Source: Elusimicrobiota bacterium (GTDB lineage: Bacteria > Elusimicrobiota > Elusimicrobia > UBA1565 > UBA9628). Taken from it: 61,439 bases of DNA. The stretch covers positions 1 to 61,439 of the forward strand of contig JAHFCE010000017.1 in the NCBI GenBank assembly GCA_023249675.1. Direction: 5' to 3'. The first letter of the stretch is position 1. Each line of letters starts with the position of its first letter. Shown in pieces: positions 33,136-40,862 of the stretch. The position numbers and the translations under genes are program-made. Below the pieces are notes generated by a model. The model was given only the letters and a program-made list of their open reading frames with translations, made no database searches and was not told where the DNA came from.

Positions 33136-33681
33136 CTACTTAAAAACGTTCTTGCGGTAGTGCCTGAGTTCGGCGATGGATTCGTGCACGTCAGCGAGCG
33201 ACAGATGCTGCTTACTCTTGGAGTACACGTACTTCTGCTCCGGGTACCAGCGCGAGACGAGTTCCTTGATGGAGGAGACGTCGATCGAGCGGTAGTGGAA
33301 GTAGTCGTGCAGGCGCGGCATGAACTTGACCAAGAAGCGCCGATCCTGGCCGATCGTGTTGCCGCACAAAGGCGACTTGCCCGGAGCGCACCACGGCGAC
33401 AGAAACTCGAGCGTGCGGGCCTGGGCGTCGAGGACCGTGATGCCCGAGTCGCGGCAGCGCTGGGTCAGCCCCGACTTGCCGTGCTGCTCGACGCACCACG
33501 GATCCATGCCGTGAAGGATGTCCTCGGACTGGCGAATCGCGAGGCAGGGTCCTTCGGCTAGAACCCTCAGCTCGCCGTTGGTGACGACGGTGGCGATCTC
33601 AAGGATAAAATCCTTCTCGGGATCCAGGCCCGTCATCTCGAGATCGAGCCAGACCAGGTTCTTTTCATCGGGAGAGGACAT
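33136..33681 (-). CDS. orn: Oligoribonuclease
   Basis: A 181-residue DEDD 3'-5' exonuclease. VWLDLEMTGLDP carries D13 and E15, GNTIGQDRRFL the third acid, and the C-terminal region ESIAELRHYRKNVF is an Orn hallmark. It degrades short oligoribonucleotides. It converges with the small zinc-ribbon gene (3-base gap). An extended -10 ends 6 bases before its ATG. Confidence 0.95.
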   Translation of the reverse strand: MSSPDEKNLVWLDLEMTGLDPEKDFILEIATVVTNGELRVLAEGPCLAIRQSEDILHGMDPWCVEQHGKSGLTQRCRDSGITVLDAQARTLEFLSPWCAPGKSPLCGNTIGQDRRFLVKFMPRLHDYFHYRSIDVSSIKELVSRWYPEQKYVYSKSKQHLSLADVHESIAELRHYRKNVFK

Positions 33682-33687
33682 GCCGTC

Positions 33688-33696
33688 ATGATACCA
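33688..33696 (-). promoter_or_regulatory. Extended -10 promoter of orn
   Basis: TGG-TATCAT on the minus strand, 5 of 6 matches, ending 6 bases before ATG 33681. A TTGTGG lies 16 bp upstream. Predicts a leaderless mRNA. Confidence 0.55.
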
Positions 33697-33731
33697 AAAT
33701 CCGTGGTGACCACAATTGCACGCAACTTCTC

Positions 33732-33760
33732 TTGACAGGCTTCCGATCGTCTGTTAGACT
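33732..33760 (+). promoter_or_regulatory. Promoter of the lipoprotein operon
   Basis: TTGACA (33732-33737), 17-bp spacer, TAGACT (33755-33760). The leader of about 30 bases contains a strong GGAGG site before ATG 33797. Confidence 0.7.
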
Positions 33761-33796
33761 TCGGAAATGCCGGAGTCCAATCCGGCCGGAGGACAC

Positions 33797-34372
33797 ATGA
33801 ACAGCAATCGTTGCCAGAATCTGGCTCTCGCTCTCGCCGCCGCCTTCGCTTTGGGCGCCTGCGCGGGCAAGAGCAAGCCGTCGCCGATCGCCAGCAACGC
33901 CCCGGAGTGGGTGAACAAGGGCTCTGGAGCCTTCAAGGACCAAGGCGGCAAGCAGGTCTTCTACGGTGTGGGCATCGCGCAGGGCATCCGCAATCGCGCG
34001 CTCGCCGTCACCGCCGCCGATGACCGGGGCCGCGCCGAGATCGCGAAGATCATGAACTCCTATGTCACGAGCCTGACCAAGGACTACATGGCCTCGGTCA
34101 CCGCCGGCGACATGACGAAGTCCTCCGAGGAGCAACTGGTCTCTCAGACGATGAAGAACTTCGCCAAGTTCACGCTCCACGGCTCCGTGCCGATCGACCA
34201 CTGGAAGGATCCGGCGGACGGGACTCTGTTCGCCCTCGTCAAGCTCGATATGAGCGCCATCCAGGCCAGCCTCAATGAATCAAAGGAGCTCGACGCCAAG
34301 GTCCGCGACTACGTGAAGGCGAACGCGGAGAAGGCCTTCGATGAGCTATCCGCGGAAGAGGCCAAGCACTGA
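33797..34372 (+). CDS. LPP20-like lipoprotein
   Basis: A 191-residue lipoprotein with a lipobox near residue 20 (LGACAG). The body (PEWVNKG..., YGVGIAQGI..., AADDRGRAEIAKIMNSYV) matches the LPP20 family, known from Helicobacter and flagellar FlgP-like proteins. ATG 33797 with GGAGGAC is preferred to the in-frame ATG at 33767. First of five exported proteins in a row. Related to the gene at 36347. Confidence 0.72.
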   Translation: MNSNRCQNLALALAAAFALGACAGKSKPSPIASNAPEWVNKGSGAFKDQGGKQVFYGVGIAQGIRNRALAVTAADDRGRAEIAKIMNSYVTSLTKDYMASVTAGDMTKSSEEQLVSQTMKNFAKFTLHGSVPIDHWKDPADGTLFALVKLDMSAIQASLNESKELDAKVRDYVKANAEKAFDELSAEEAKH

Positions 34373-34373
34373 T

Positions 34374-34973
34374 ATGCGCTTGACTGCCTGGAGCACGACG
34401 CTCATTGCGGCGTTGGTGATGTCGGCTTGCGGAGGGACCTCCGTTCAGCGCATGGACGCCGGCGAGGTCAAGGACGTCAGCGGACGCTGGAACGACACGG
34501 ATTCGCGCCTTGTGGCCGAGGAGATGATCTCGGACTGTCTGTCGCGGCCGTGGTACGGGAAGGCACAGTCCGAGCTCGGAAAGAACCCGACGGTCATCGT
34601 GGGAACGGTGAAGAACCAATCCCAGGAGCACATCGCCACGGACACCTTCGTCGAGGACTTGCAGAGGTCTCTCATCAACTCGGGCAAGGTGGAGTTCGTT
34701 GCGAGCAAGAACGAGCGCGGCGAAGTCCGCGAAGAGCGCATGGACCAGGACACCAACGCCTCCGATGAGACGCGCAAGGCCCATGGACAAGAGACGGGAG
34801 CGGACTTCATGCTCAGCGGCGCCCTCAATCAGATCATCGACCAAGAGGGCGGCAAGGCGGTGGTCTTTTACCAGACCAACCTCAAACTGCTCAACATGAA
34901 GACCCACCAAGTCGTCTGGAACGGGCAGAAGAAGTTGAAGAAATTCGTCACGAAGGCCCGGGCGTCTTGGTAA
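34374..34973 (+). CDS. LpoB-like penicillin-binding-protein activator lipoprotein
   Basis: A 199-residue lipoprotein with a lipobox (VMSACGG, Cys18). The fold region NPTVIVGTVKNQSQEHIATDT, SGKVEFVASKNER and GADFMLSGALNQII matches the LpoB/COG3417 family. E. coli LpoB activates the peptidoglycan synthase PBP1b from the outer membrane. It starts one base after the previous stop. It is followed by a terminator-like hairpin. Confidence 0.75.
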   Translation: MRLTAWSTTLIAALVMSACGGTSVQRMDAGEVKDVSGRWNDTDSRLVAEEMISDCLSRPWYGKAQSELGKNPTVIVGTVKNQSQEHIATDTFVEDLQRSLINSGKVEFVASKNERGEVREERMDQDTNASDETRKAHGQETGADFMLSGALNQIIDQEGGKAVVFYQTNLKLLNMKTHQVVWNGQKKLKKFVTKARASW

Positions 34974-34978
34974 GAGCC

Positions 34979-36328
34979 ATGGCCAATACTCGGCCCCGCC
35001 TCTCATTCATGAGAGGCGGGGCCGTCGTCTTTTTGGCCTGCCTTCTCGCCGCCTGCGGCGGCCCGTCCGGCTCGATGCGCAAGGAAGTCAACGGCCTCCT
35101 CGCCGCCCGCGATTTCGCGGGGGCTGAAGCTCGGATTACTCAGGAGAAGCAGGGCTCCTACGGAAAGAAAAACAAGGTCCTTTATTACCTCGACCTCGGA
35201 GCCGTCCAGCACGACGGCGGGAAATATAAGGAGAGCGATCAGAGTTTTGAAGCCGCCGAGACGCGCATGGAGGAACTCTTCACCAAGAGTGTCTCCAAGG
35301 CTGCGGGTACCCTCCTCCTCAATGACAATACGACCGAGTACGCTGGAGAGCGTTTCGAACGCGCCCTGGTCAACGTCTACCGCGCGCTCAACTATCTCTT
35401 CCGAAGCGACCGTGAAGGAGCCCTCGTTGAGATCCGCAAGCTGTCCCGTCTCCTGCAGGAGTACGCCGACACCAGCGCCAGCAAGGCGACCGCGTACAAG
35501 GACGATGCCTTCGCGCAGTATCTGAGCAGCCTTCTCTACGCCGACGACGGCAAGGGCGACGACGCCCGCATTTCCCTGGATAAGTCGAAAAAGGTCTACG
35601 AGTTCTACGCCGCTTCCTACGGGACCCCCGCTCCTCGCTTGGAGCCGCCTCTAGACGACGCGCAAGCCACGGGAGAGTTGGTCTTCCTCCACTTGAACGG
35701 CGTCGCGCCGAGAAAGATCGGCAAGTCCTTTTCCGTCGCTTGGAACGAGGCGGTGGTCGCGCTCAAGGCCAGCAAAGACGATGAGAAGGAGTCCGCCCAG
35801 GCCCAGAACGCCCTGCGCGCCGGCCTGATCGGAAATACCATCACCGTGGCCTATCCGGCCTACGTACAGGACCCCTTCCAGATTGCCGGCTCGCAGGTGG
35901 AAGCCGCGGGACGCAAGGCCGACACCCAGTTGATGGAGGACGTCTCCGCCATCGCCATGAAAGACCTCGCCGAGCGCCAAGCCGCCATCAAGGTGCGCGC
36001 CATCGCCCGCGCCACGGTCAAGTACATCCTGGCCAAGGCCGTCGCCGATGAGGTGAAAAAGAAGTACGGCGCTACGTCCTGGCAGGCCTTGCTGGCCAAG
36101 GCCGGCACCGCCGCCGCATCGGCCGCCACGGAGATCGCCGACACCCGCGCCTGGGCGACCCTCCCCTCCCAGTTCCGCATGGCCCGATTGAGGCTTCCGC
36201 CCGGAACGCACGATGTCACCGTGAACTACACCGGTCCCACGGGGGCCCTCCTCGCCACTCGAACCTTCAAGGACGTGATCATCCGCAAAGGCGCCCGCAC
36301 TTATCTCCACGACCGAACGGCCCTGTAA
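34979..36328 (+). CDS. COG3014-like lipoprotein with TPR-type N-terminal half
   Basis: A 449-residue protein with signal peptide and lipobox (CLLAACGG). Helical repeats fill residues 35-200 (YYLDLGAVQHDGGKYKESDQ, RALVNVYRALNYL, DAFAQYLSSLLYA), then a beta-rich C-terminal half. This layout matches the uncharacterised COG3014 family often next to LpoB-like genes. Starts at 34979 (weak AAGAG) or 35009 are possible. A strong hairpin covers the codons of the signal peptide and ATG 35009 sits inside it. Confidence 0.65.
   Translation: MANTRPRLSFMRGGAVVFLACLLAACGGPSGSMRKEVNGLLAARDFAGAEARITQEKQGSYGKKNKVLYYLDLGAVQHDGGKYKESDQSFEAAETRMEELFTKSVSKAAGTLLLNDNTTEYAGERFERALVNVYRALNYLFRSDREGALVEIRKLSRLLQEYADTSASKATAYKDDAFAQYLSSLLYADDGKGDDARISLDKSKKVYEFYAASYGTPAPRLEPPLDDAQATGELVFLHLNGVAPRKIGKSFSVAWNEAVVALKASKDDEKESAQAQNALRAGLIGNTITVAYPAYVQDPFQIAGSQVEAAGRKADTQLMEDVSAIAMKDLAERQAAIKVRAIARATVKYILAKAVADEVKKKYGATSWQALLAKAGTAAASAATEIADTRAWATLPSQFRMARLRLPPGTHDVTVNYTGPTGALLATRTFKDVIIRKGARTYLHDRTAL
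34992..35034 (+). terminator. Terminator-like perfect hairpin inside the signal-peptide codons
   Basis: A perfect 15-bp inverted repeat (arms 34992-35006 and 35009-35023) with a 2-base spacer, very GC-rich at the base. It is followed by a T-run at 35030-35034. It lies 19 bases after the lpoB-like stop and within the next coding sequence. It could end transcription after the LpoB-like gene or act as an attenuator or translation lock. Confidence 0.6.
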
Positions 36329-36346
36329 AAACCGATGGGAGAAACC

Positions 36347-37036
36347 ATGAAACGAACACTCTGGCTTGCCATACCCGTGATACTATGCGCCTGCGCCGCA
36401 GGGGCAAAAGCCGGCTCAAAGCCCGATTGGGTGGACGGCACGAGCCGTTCGTATCCGCGCGAGAGGTATCTTATCGGCGTCGGCATGGGCGACGACCGTG
36501 CCACTGCGTCTGACCGAGCCCGCTCGGAGATCTCTAAGATCTTCACGACCAACGTCAATGTGACCACGAACCTCAACGAGTCCGAGAGCACCTCAAAGCA
36601 GGGCTCGAAGACGGAGAATTCCTTCTCCCAAGCCATCTCTCAAAGCCTGCAGACCGCCTCGAAGAAGGCGCTGGAAGGAGTCGAGGTCGCGGAGAACTGG
36701 AAGGACGACGCCACGAGGCAGCAGTACGCTCTGGCGGTGCTCGACCGCTCCAAAGCGCTCGCTGCGGTCAAAGACAAGATCGACGATTTCGACCAGCAGG
36801 CTCAGCAATGGAAGGCCCAGATGGACTCAGCCTCCGATAAGGTCGGCAAGGTCAAAGCTGCGATGAAGCTGCTGGCTCTGCTCAAGGCTCGCGCGGAATT
36901 AAACAGCGAGCTCCGGGTCCTGGACGCCGGCGGCAAGACCCTCCCCAGCCCCTTCGATGAGGCCGCCGTGCGCGTCGCAGCCGCGAAAACAGTCGCCGAA
37001 CTCGACGTCATCGTCGACATCAAGGAGGGAAAATGA
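36347..37036 (+). CDS. LPP20 family lipoprotein (second copy)
   Basis: A 229-residue lipoprotein with a lipobox (LCACAAG). KPDWVDGTSRSYPRERYLIGVGMGDDRATASDRARSEI is split here by family motifs typical of LPP20: W-x-D, Y-x-x-G-x-G and the A-R-x-x-I helix. A coiled-coil follows at about residues 145-165. GGGAGAA precedes ATG 36347. Probably works with the other lipoproteins of the cluster. Confidence 0.72.
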   Translation: MKRTLWLAIPVILCACAAGAKAGSKPDWVDGTSRSYPRERYLIGVGMGDDRATASDRARSEISKIFTTNVNVTTNLNESESTSKQGSKTENSFSQAISQSLQTASKKALEGVEVAENWKDDATRQQYALAVLDRSKALAAVKDKIDDFDQQAQQWKAQMDSASDKVGKVKAAMKLLALLKARAELNSELRVLDAGGKTLPSPFDEAAVRVAAAKTVAELDVIVDIKEGK

Positions 37037-37962
37037 AACTTCTCACGCCGGCCTCGATGGCGCTCGCCTTCGGGCCCCTTTTCTGCGCGTTCTTTGCGGC
37101 GGCGCAGGACCATCCCCTGATCTCCGTCTATCCTGGCTCCAAACTCGAGGACCGCAAGGCGGTCGCCTTCGACGAGTTCAAGTTCCCCGTTGACAAGATG
37201 TGGGCGGGGAAGTTCACCAAGGAGCTCCCCCTGGAAGGGAAGATCACGCATCTGCGCTACTCGAACCCGCCGGAGCGCTCCACTTTGGAGCTGCTGCGCA
37301 ACTACGAGACGGCCCTCAAGCAGGCGGGATTCCAGACCCTCTTCAGCTGCGGCAAGGAGGACTGCGGCAAAGGAGACGGCGAGACCCAGGTGGGACATTA
37401 CTCGCCGGGCTACGACACGCGCTTCATCTCCGCCAAGCTTCCGCGCCCGGAAGGAGACGTCTACGCGGCGATCAACATCTCGGGTTACTACCATGACACC
37501 TGGATCACGGTCGTCGAGGTCAAGCCGATGGATGAGGCTATGTCGGGCCGCGCGGCAGCACCTTCCCCCCAGTCGCAGGCCTCCGCGCCCGCGGCTCCTC
37601 CCGCATCCTCCTCCCGGGGAGGCTCCGGTCATGTGGTGACGGGAGTGGTCAAAGGCCTGAGCCAGTTCGGGATGCAGGCCAAGGCCGGAGCGGCCTCCGA
37701 GAAGGCGGACATCATCGTCGAAGGCGAAGTCGAGACGAGCCCCTTCCAAGGCAACGATGCTCGTGTCAAATGGGCTCGAACGACGGCCACCCTCACTCTC
37801 CGAGACGGCCGCACTTCAAAGATCTTCACCCAATTCAACGTCACCGACAAGCAGGGCTCGGGCGACTACACTGAAGCCGTCCGCCGCAGCCAAGCGGAAA
37901 TGGGCAAGAAGGTCGCAGCCCAGATCAACTCTGAGATCGCCGCCTACTTCGAGAACCAGTAA
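37033..37962 (+). CDS. Exported DUF4892-like protein with extra C-terminal domain
   Basis: A 309-residue protein with a signal peptide ending near FFAAAQ. Residues 25-175 match DUF4892 by motif (HPLISVYPGSKL; STLELLRNYETALKQAGF; CGKEDCG; KLPRPEGDVYAAI). A Pro/Ala/Ser linker leads to a C-terminal beta domain (ADIIVEGEVETSPF...TLTLRDGRTSKIF) like DUF4410/LPP20-type domains. ATG overlaps the previous stop by 4 bases. Function unknown; related proteins are often beside OmpA family genes. Confidence 0.6.
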   Translation: MKLLTPASMALAFGPLFCAFFAAAQDHPLISVYPGSKLEDRKAVAFDEFKFPVDKMWAGKFTKELPLEGKITHLRYSNPPERSTLELLRNYETALKQAGFQTLFSCGKEDCGKGDGETQVGHYSPGYDTRFISAKLPRPEGDVYAAINISGYYHDTWITVVEVKPMDEAMSGRAAAPSPQSQASAPAAPPASSSRGGSGHVVTGVVKGLSQFGMQAKAGAASEKADIIVEGEVETSPFQGNDARVKWARTTATLTLRDGRTSKIFTQFNVTDKQGSGDYTEAVRRSQAEMGKKVAAQINSEIAAYFENQ

Positions 37963-37984
37963 AGCGCGCGAGGAAGGCCGGCTT

Positions 37985-40798
37985 TCAGCGCCTGAGAAGG
38001 CCCTCGATGAGTTGTTTGGCCGGGGCGGCGAGGAACTTGCCCAGCTTGACCTTGGTTTTGGGATTGGCGACCGTTCCGGTCACGACCACGTCGATCGGAG
38101 CCACGTTGGCGACCTGGGCGGTCACGACGAGATCGAGCGCCTCGGCGGGCAGGTCGATGGTGCCCGAGGCGGACACTTGGGCCGCGCTCGAGTCCATCTC
38201 GGACTGGCGCAAAGTCATCAGGCCGTCCTTGAAGGCATAATCGCCGATGATTTGGCGGACGGTGATGTCGTTGAAGTCCGGGAAAAGTCGGATGCCGCCG
38301 ACGCGGCCGATTTTCTGGAAGATCAGGATCGGGAAGACCATGACCTTCACGATGGGCGATGAGGCGGCCATGTCGCCTACGGCGTGGAGGCTTCCCCCGC
38401 CGACGCTCACCTTCGCCTCGCCTGTCAGCTTCTTCATGTCCGGCGTAACGCCGTAAAGATCCCACGACGCCGTGATCTTCTCAACGGAAGCGTTCGGATG
38501 GATCAGGGCACCGATCTCCATCTTGCCGCGCGTGCGCAGCGGCGCCACGGGCTTTGTCTCCACGGGCCGCCCCGTCTTCGCCGCCTTCGCGGCTTTTGCC
38601 GTGAGCGCATCCTGTTTGAGCTTCTTCGTGGCCGTGAGGTACTTGCCCAGGTCGAAACGATCGAGAGACGCCTCGAGCTGAATTTCCGGGACCTTCGTGT
38701 AATCCTTGATCGTCAGGTCCATCGTGAGCGAACCATCGGCGAGCTTGCCCTTCAGATTGGGGATGTCCACGCGGCGCTCATCGAAGGAGACCGTGCCAGT
38801 GAAGGCCGCCAGCGGCAGTTCAGCGACCGTGGCTCCCACGTCCTTGAACTGGAGCTTGCCGCCGAACACCGGCTTCTCCTTGGTTCCCGTCACCGAGAGG
38901 GCGAAGAAGCCGCTGCCCGAGAGCTTGAGGTCGCGTGTTTGGGGCGTTAGGCGCGTGAGCTCCTCGAGGACAAAGCGCCGGCACTTGAAGAGGAGGTCGA
39001 AGGCGGCCCGCCCAGAGGGATCGGCGACGCCGCCCTCGATGGAGATTTCATTGCTCGCGATCTTCACGCCGAACTTGCGCAGGCGTATGGCCCGCGGCGT
39101 GTAAGACAGGTCCGCGTTCCAGCGCGAGGGCGGAAGCTCGAGTCCCGGAGGAACGCCAGGCAACGGCATGTCCTTGTCGGTGAGCGCGGGCAAGTCGAGG
39201 TCGGCCTGGATCTCGAGATCCGGCTCGGGCGCGCCGGCGAGCGCCTTGGCGACGAGGCCGTCAAGCCGCAAAGTCCCGCTCTTGCCCTTGATGGAGACCT
39301 TCTCGAATGCGAGGTCGTCTCCACGCACGCGGGCGCCGCCGTCAAGACGCATCGCGGGCACGACGAAGTCCGCAGGCAAGGCTGCGACGGCAATGGGCAG
39401 CTCCGAGACTTTAAAAGCAGGAAGGTCTACGGCAAAGCGCACGGCAAGGTCGGGAACGGGTTTTGCCGAGCCGAGCCTACGCACGACGCCGACGGCCGAG
39501 GCGGTCCCCTGCTTGAATTTTGCCGAGAACGCGGCGAGTTTAAGCTCCCCCCCGCCGTAGGAGGCCTCTCCATCGAGACGCATCGCGGGGATAAATGATT
39601 TCGGCGGGAGCTTGATAAAGGGATACTGACCGGAGCGAATGTCGGGCAGATCCATGCCGAATTTCGCCTGACCTTCATAAACGGGAGACGTTCCCCCCAG
39701 CCCTTTGGCCAGGCCCGAGGCCTCGAGCTTTCCGCCAGGCCAGGAGACGCGCAGTGCCGTCAACTTGGCCGAGGTCCCCTCCCAATGCCCCGCGAGCGCC
39801 GCGTCCGCCGCTGGGATCACGACGGAGGGAATACCCGTTTTCGGCGCCCACTTCGCGAGCAGGGTCGTGTCGAGGCCCGGCGTCTTCAGTTTGAGGTCGG
39901 CGTCCACGACACGCGCGCCATTTTGCCCGGGCGCGGAGGCGCGCACGGCGCCGCCCATCGTCAGCAAGGTCTTGCCTGAGGCGGAGAGCGTGGCCTCAAG
40001 CTCCGCGTCGGGTGCCTCGAGGTTGAAGACTTTTCCCTTGGCCGTGACTTTGAGGCCGTCCTGTTCTGCGCTTAAACGCTTGAACTCAAGCTTGAATTTT
40101 TGGCGCTGGCCGCGAGCCGGGTGGACCGTCCCGCTGAACGCGAGCGCGGCGTCGACAGGATGCCCGCCGGCTTTCCCCTTGGCGCGCAGCGCGAGGTCGA
40201 GATCGAAAGGCTCGGACAGGCTGAAGTCGTCGAGCTTCAAGGCAAGATCGCTCACCACTAAGGCGCTGCCCCCGCTCACGTCGCGGTAGTCGACTGTTCC
40301 GTGCGAGACGCGCAGGCGCCGCACGTTGAACTCGGCGGGCGCTTGCTCGGCCGCCTTCCTCGGGGCTGGAGCTGGGGCGGCGGGCGAGACCGGAGCCGAG
40401 GACGTCAACGTGTCGTAGTTAAAGGAACCGTCTGCGTTCTTGACCAGGCGGACCTTGAGTCCGTCGGCCGCGGCCGTGGCGATGACGAGCTTGCGGCGCA
40501 GAAGCGCCTTCCAGCTCGGGCGCAGCCTGAACGTCTCAACACTGAGAAAAGTTCCGGCGGCAAAATTCGGGAGCTCAGAGATCTCCAGGCCCTGCAAATG
40601 CAGGCCGGTCAGACCCGCGCCGATGCTCTTGAGGCGCACCTCGCGTCCAAGCTGCTTGTGGGCCGCGTCCACGATCCACGCGCGAGCCTTCGGCTCGGGG
40701 AAGAACGCCTTGAGCGCCACGAGGGCCGCCCCCGCTCCAAGCACGACGACCAAGGCAAGAACTCCGGACACCTTGAGCCAGAAACGCGCGCGAGCCAT
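37985..40798 (-). CDS. AsmA-family envelope protein
   Basis: A 937-residue protein with an N-terminal membrane anchor (LKVSGVLALVVVLGAGAALVALKAF is split here: helix about residues 9-31), repeated beta segments typical of AsmA/TamB bridge proteins, and a C-terminal AsmA_2-like region (DIVVTGTVANPKTKVKLGKFLAAP). AsmA-like proteins carry lipids between membranes. In a hopanoid producer hopanoids are a possible cargo (inference). Its promoter overlaps that of the divergent protease. Confidence 0.8.
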   Translation of the reverse strand: MARARFWLKVSGVLALVVVLGAGAALVALKAFFPEPKARAWIVDAAHKQLGREVRLKSIGAGLTGLHLQGLEISELPNFAAGTFLSVETFRLRPSWKALLRRKLVIATAAADGLKVRLVKNADGSFNYDTLTSSAPVSPAAPAPAPRKAAEQAPAEFNVRRLRVSHGTVDYRDVSGGSALVVSDLALKLDDFSLSEPFDLDLALRAKGKAGGHPVDAALAFSGTVHPARGQRQKFKLEFKRLSAEQDGLKVTAKGKVFNLEAPDAELEATLSASGKTLLTMGGAVRASAPGQNGARVVDADLKLKTPGLDTTLLAKWAPKTGIPSVVIPAADAALAGHWEGTSAKLTALRVSWPGGKLEASGLAKGLGGTSPVYEGQAKFGMDLPDIRSGQYPFIKLPPKSFIPAMRLDGEASYGGGELKLAAFSAKFKQGTASAVGVVRRLGSAKPVPDLAVRFAVDLPAFKVSELPIAVAALPADFVVPAMRLDGGARVRGDDLAFEKVSIKGKSGTLRLDGLVAKALAGAPEPDLEIQADLDLPALTDKDMPLPGVPPGLELPPSRWNADLSYTPRAIRLRKFGVKIASNEISIEGGVADPSGRAAFDLLFKCRRFVLEELTRLTPQTRDLKLSGSGFFALSVTGTKEKPVFGGKLQFKDVGATVAELPLAAFTGTVSFDERRVDIPNLKGKLADGSLTMDLTIKDYTKVPEIQLEASLDRFDLGKYLTATKKLKQDALTAKAAKAAKTGRPVETKPVAPLRTRGKMEIGALIHPNASVEKITASWDLYGVTPDMKKLTGEAKVSVGGGSLHAVGDMAASSPIVKVMVFPILIFQKIGRVGGIRLFPDFNDITVRQIIGDYAFKDGLMTLRQSEMDSSAAQVSASGTIDLPAEALDLVVTAQVANVAPIDVVVTGTVANPKTKVKLGKFLAAPAKQLIEGLLRR

Positions 40799-40804
40799 GC
40801 GCTG

Positions 40805-40833
40805 ATCTTATCTCATTATTCGCGCCTTGACAA
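40805..40833 (-). promoter_or_regulatory. Promoter of the AsmA gene
   Basis: On the minus strand, TTGTCA (40833-40828), 17-bp spacer, TAAGAT (40810-40805), ending 6 bases before ATG 40798. Its -35 shares five bases with the -35 of the divergent protease gene. Confidence 0.55.
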
Positions 40834-40856
40834 AGGGGTCCCTGCCCGGACATAAT
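40827..40856 (+). promoter_or_regulatory. Promoter of the protease-NlpC/P60 operon
   Basis: TTGACA (40827-40832), 18-bp spacer, CATAAT (40851-40856), ending 6 bases before ATG 40863. No Shine-Dalgarno. Confidence 0.65.
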
Positions 40857-40862
40857 CGCTTC

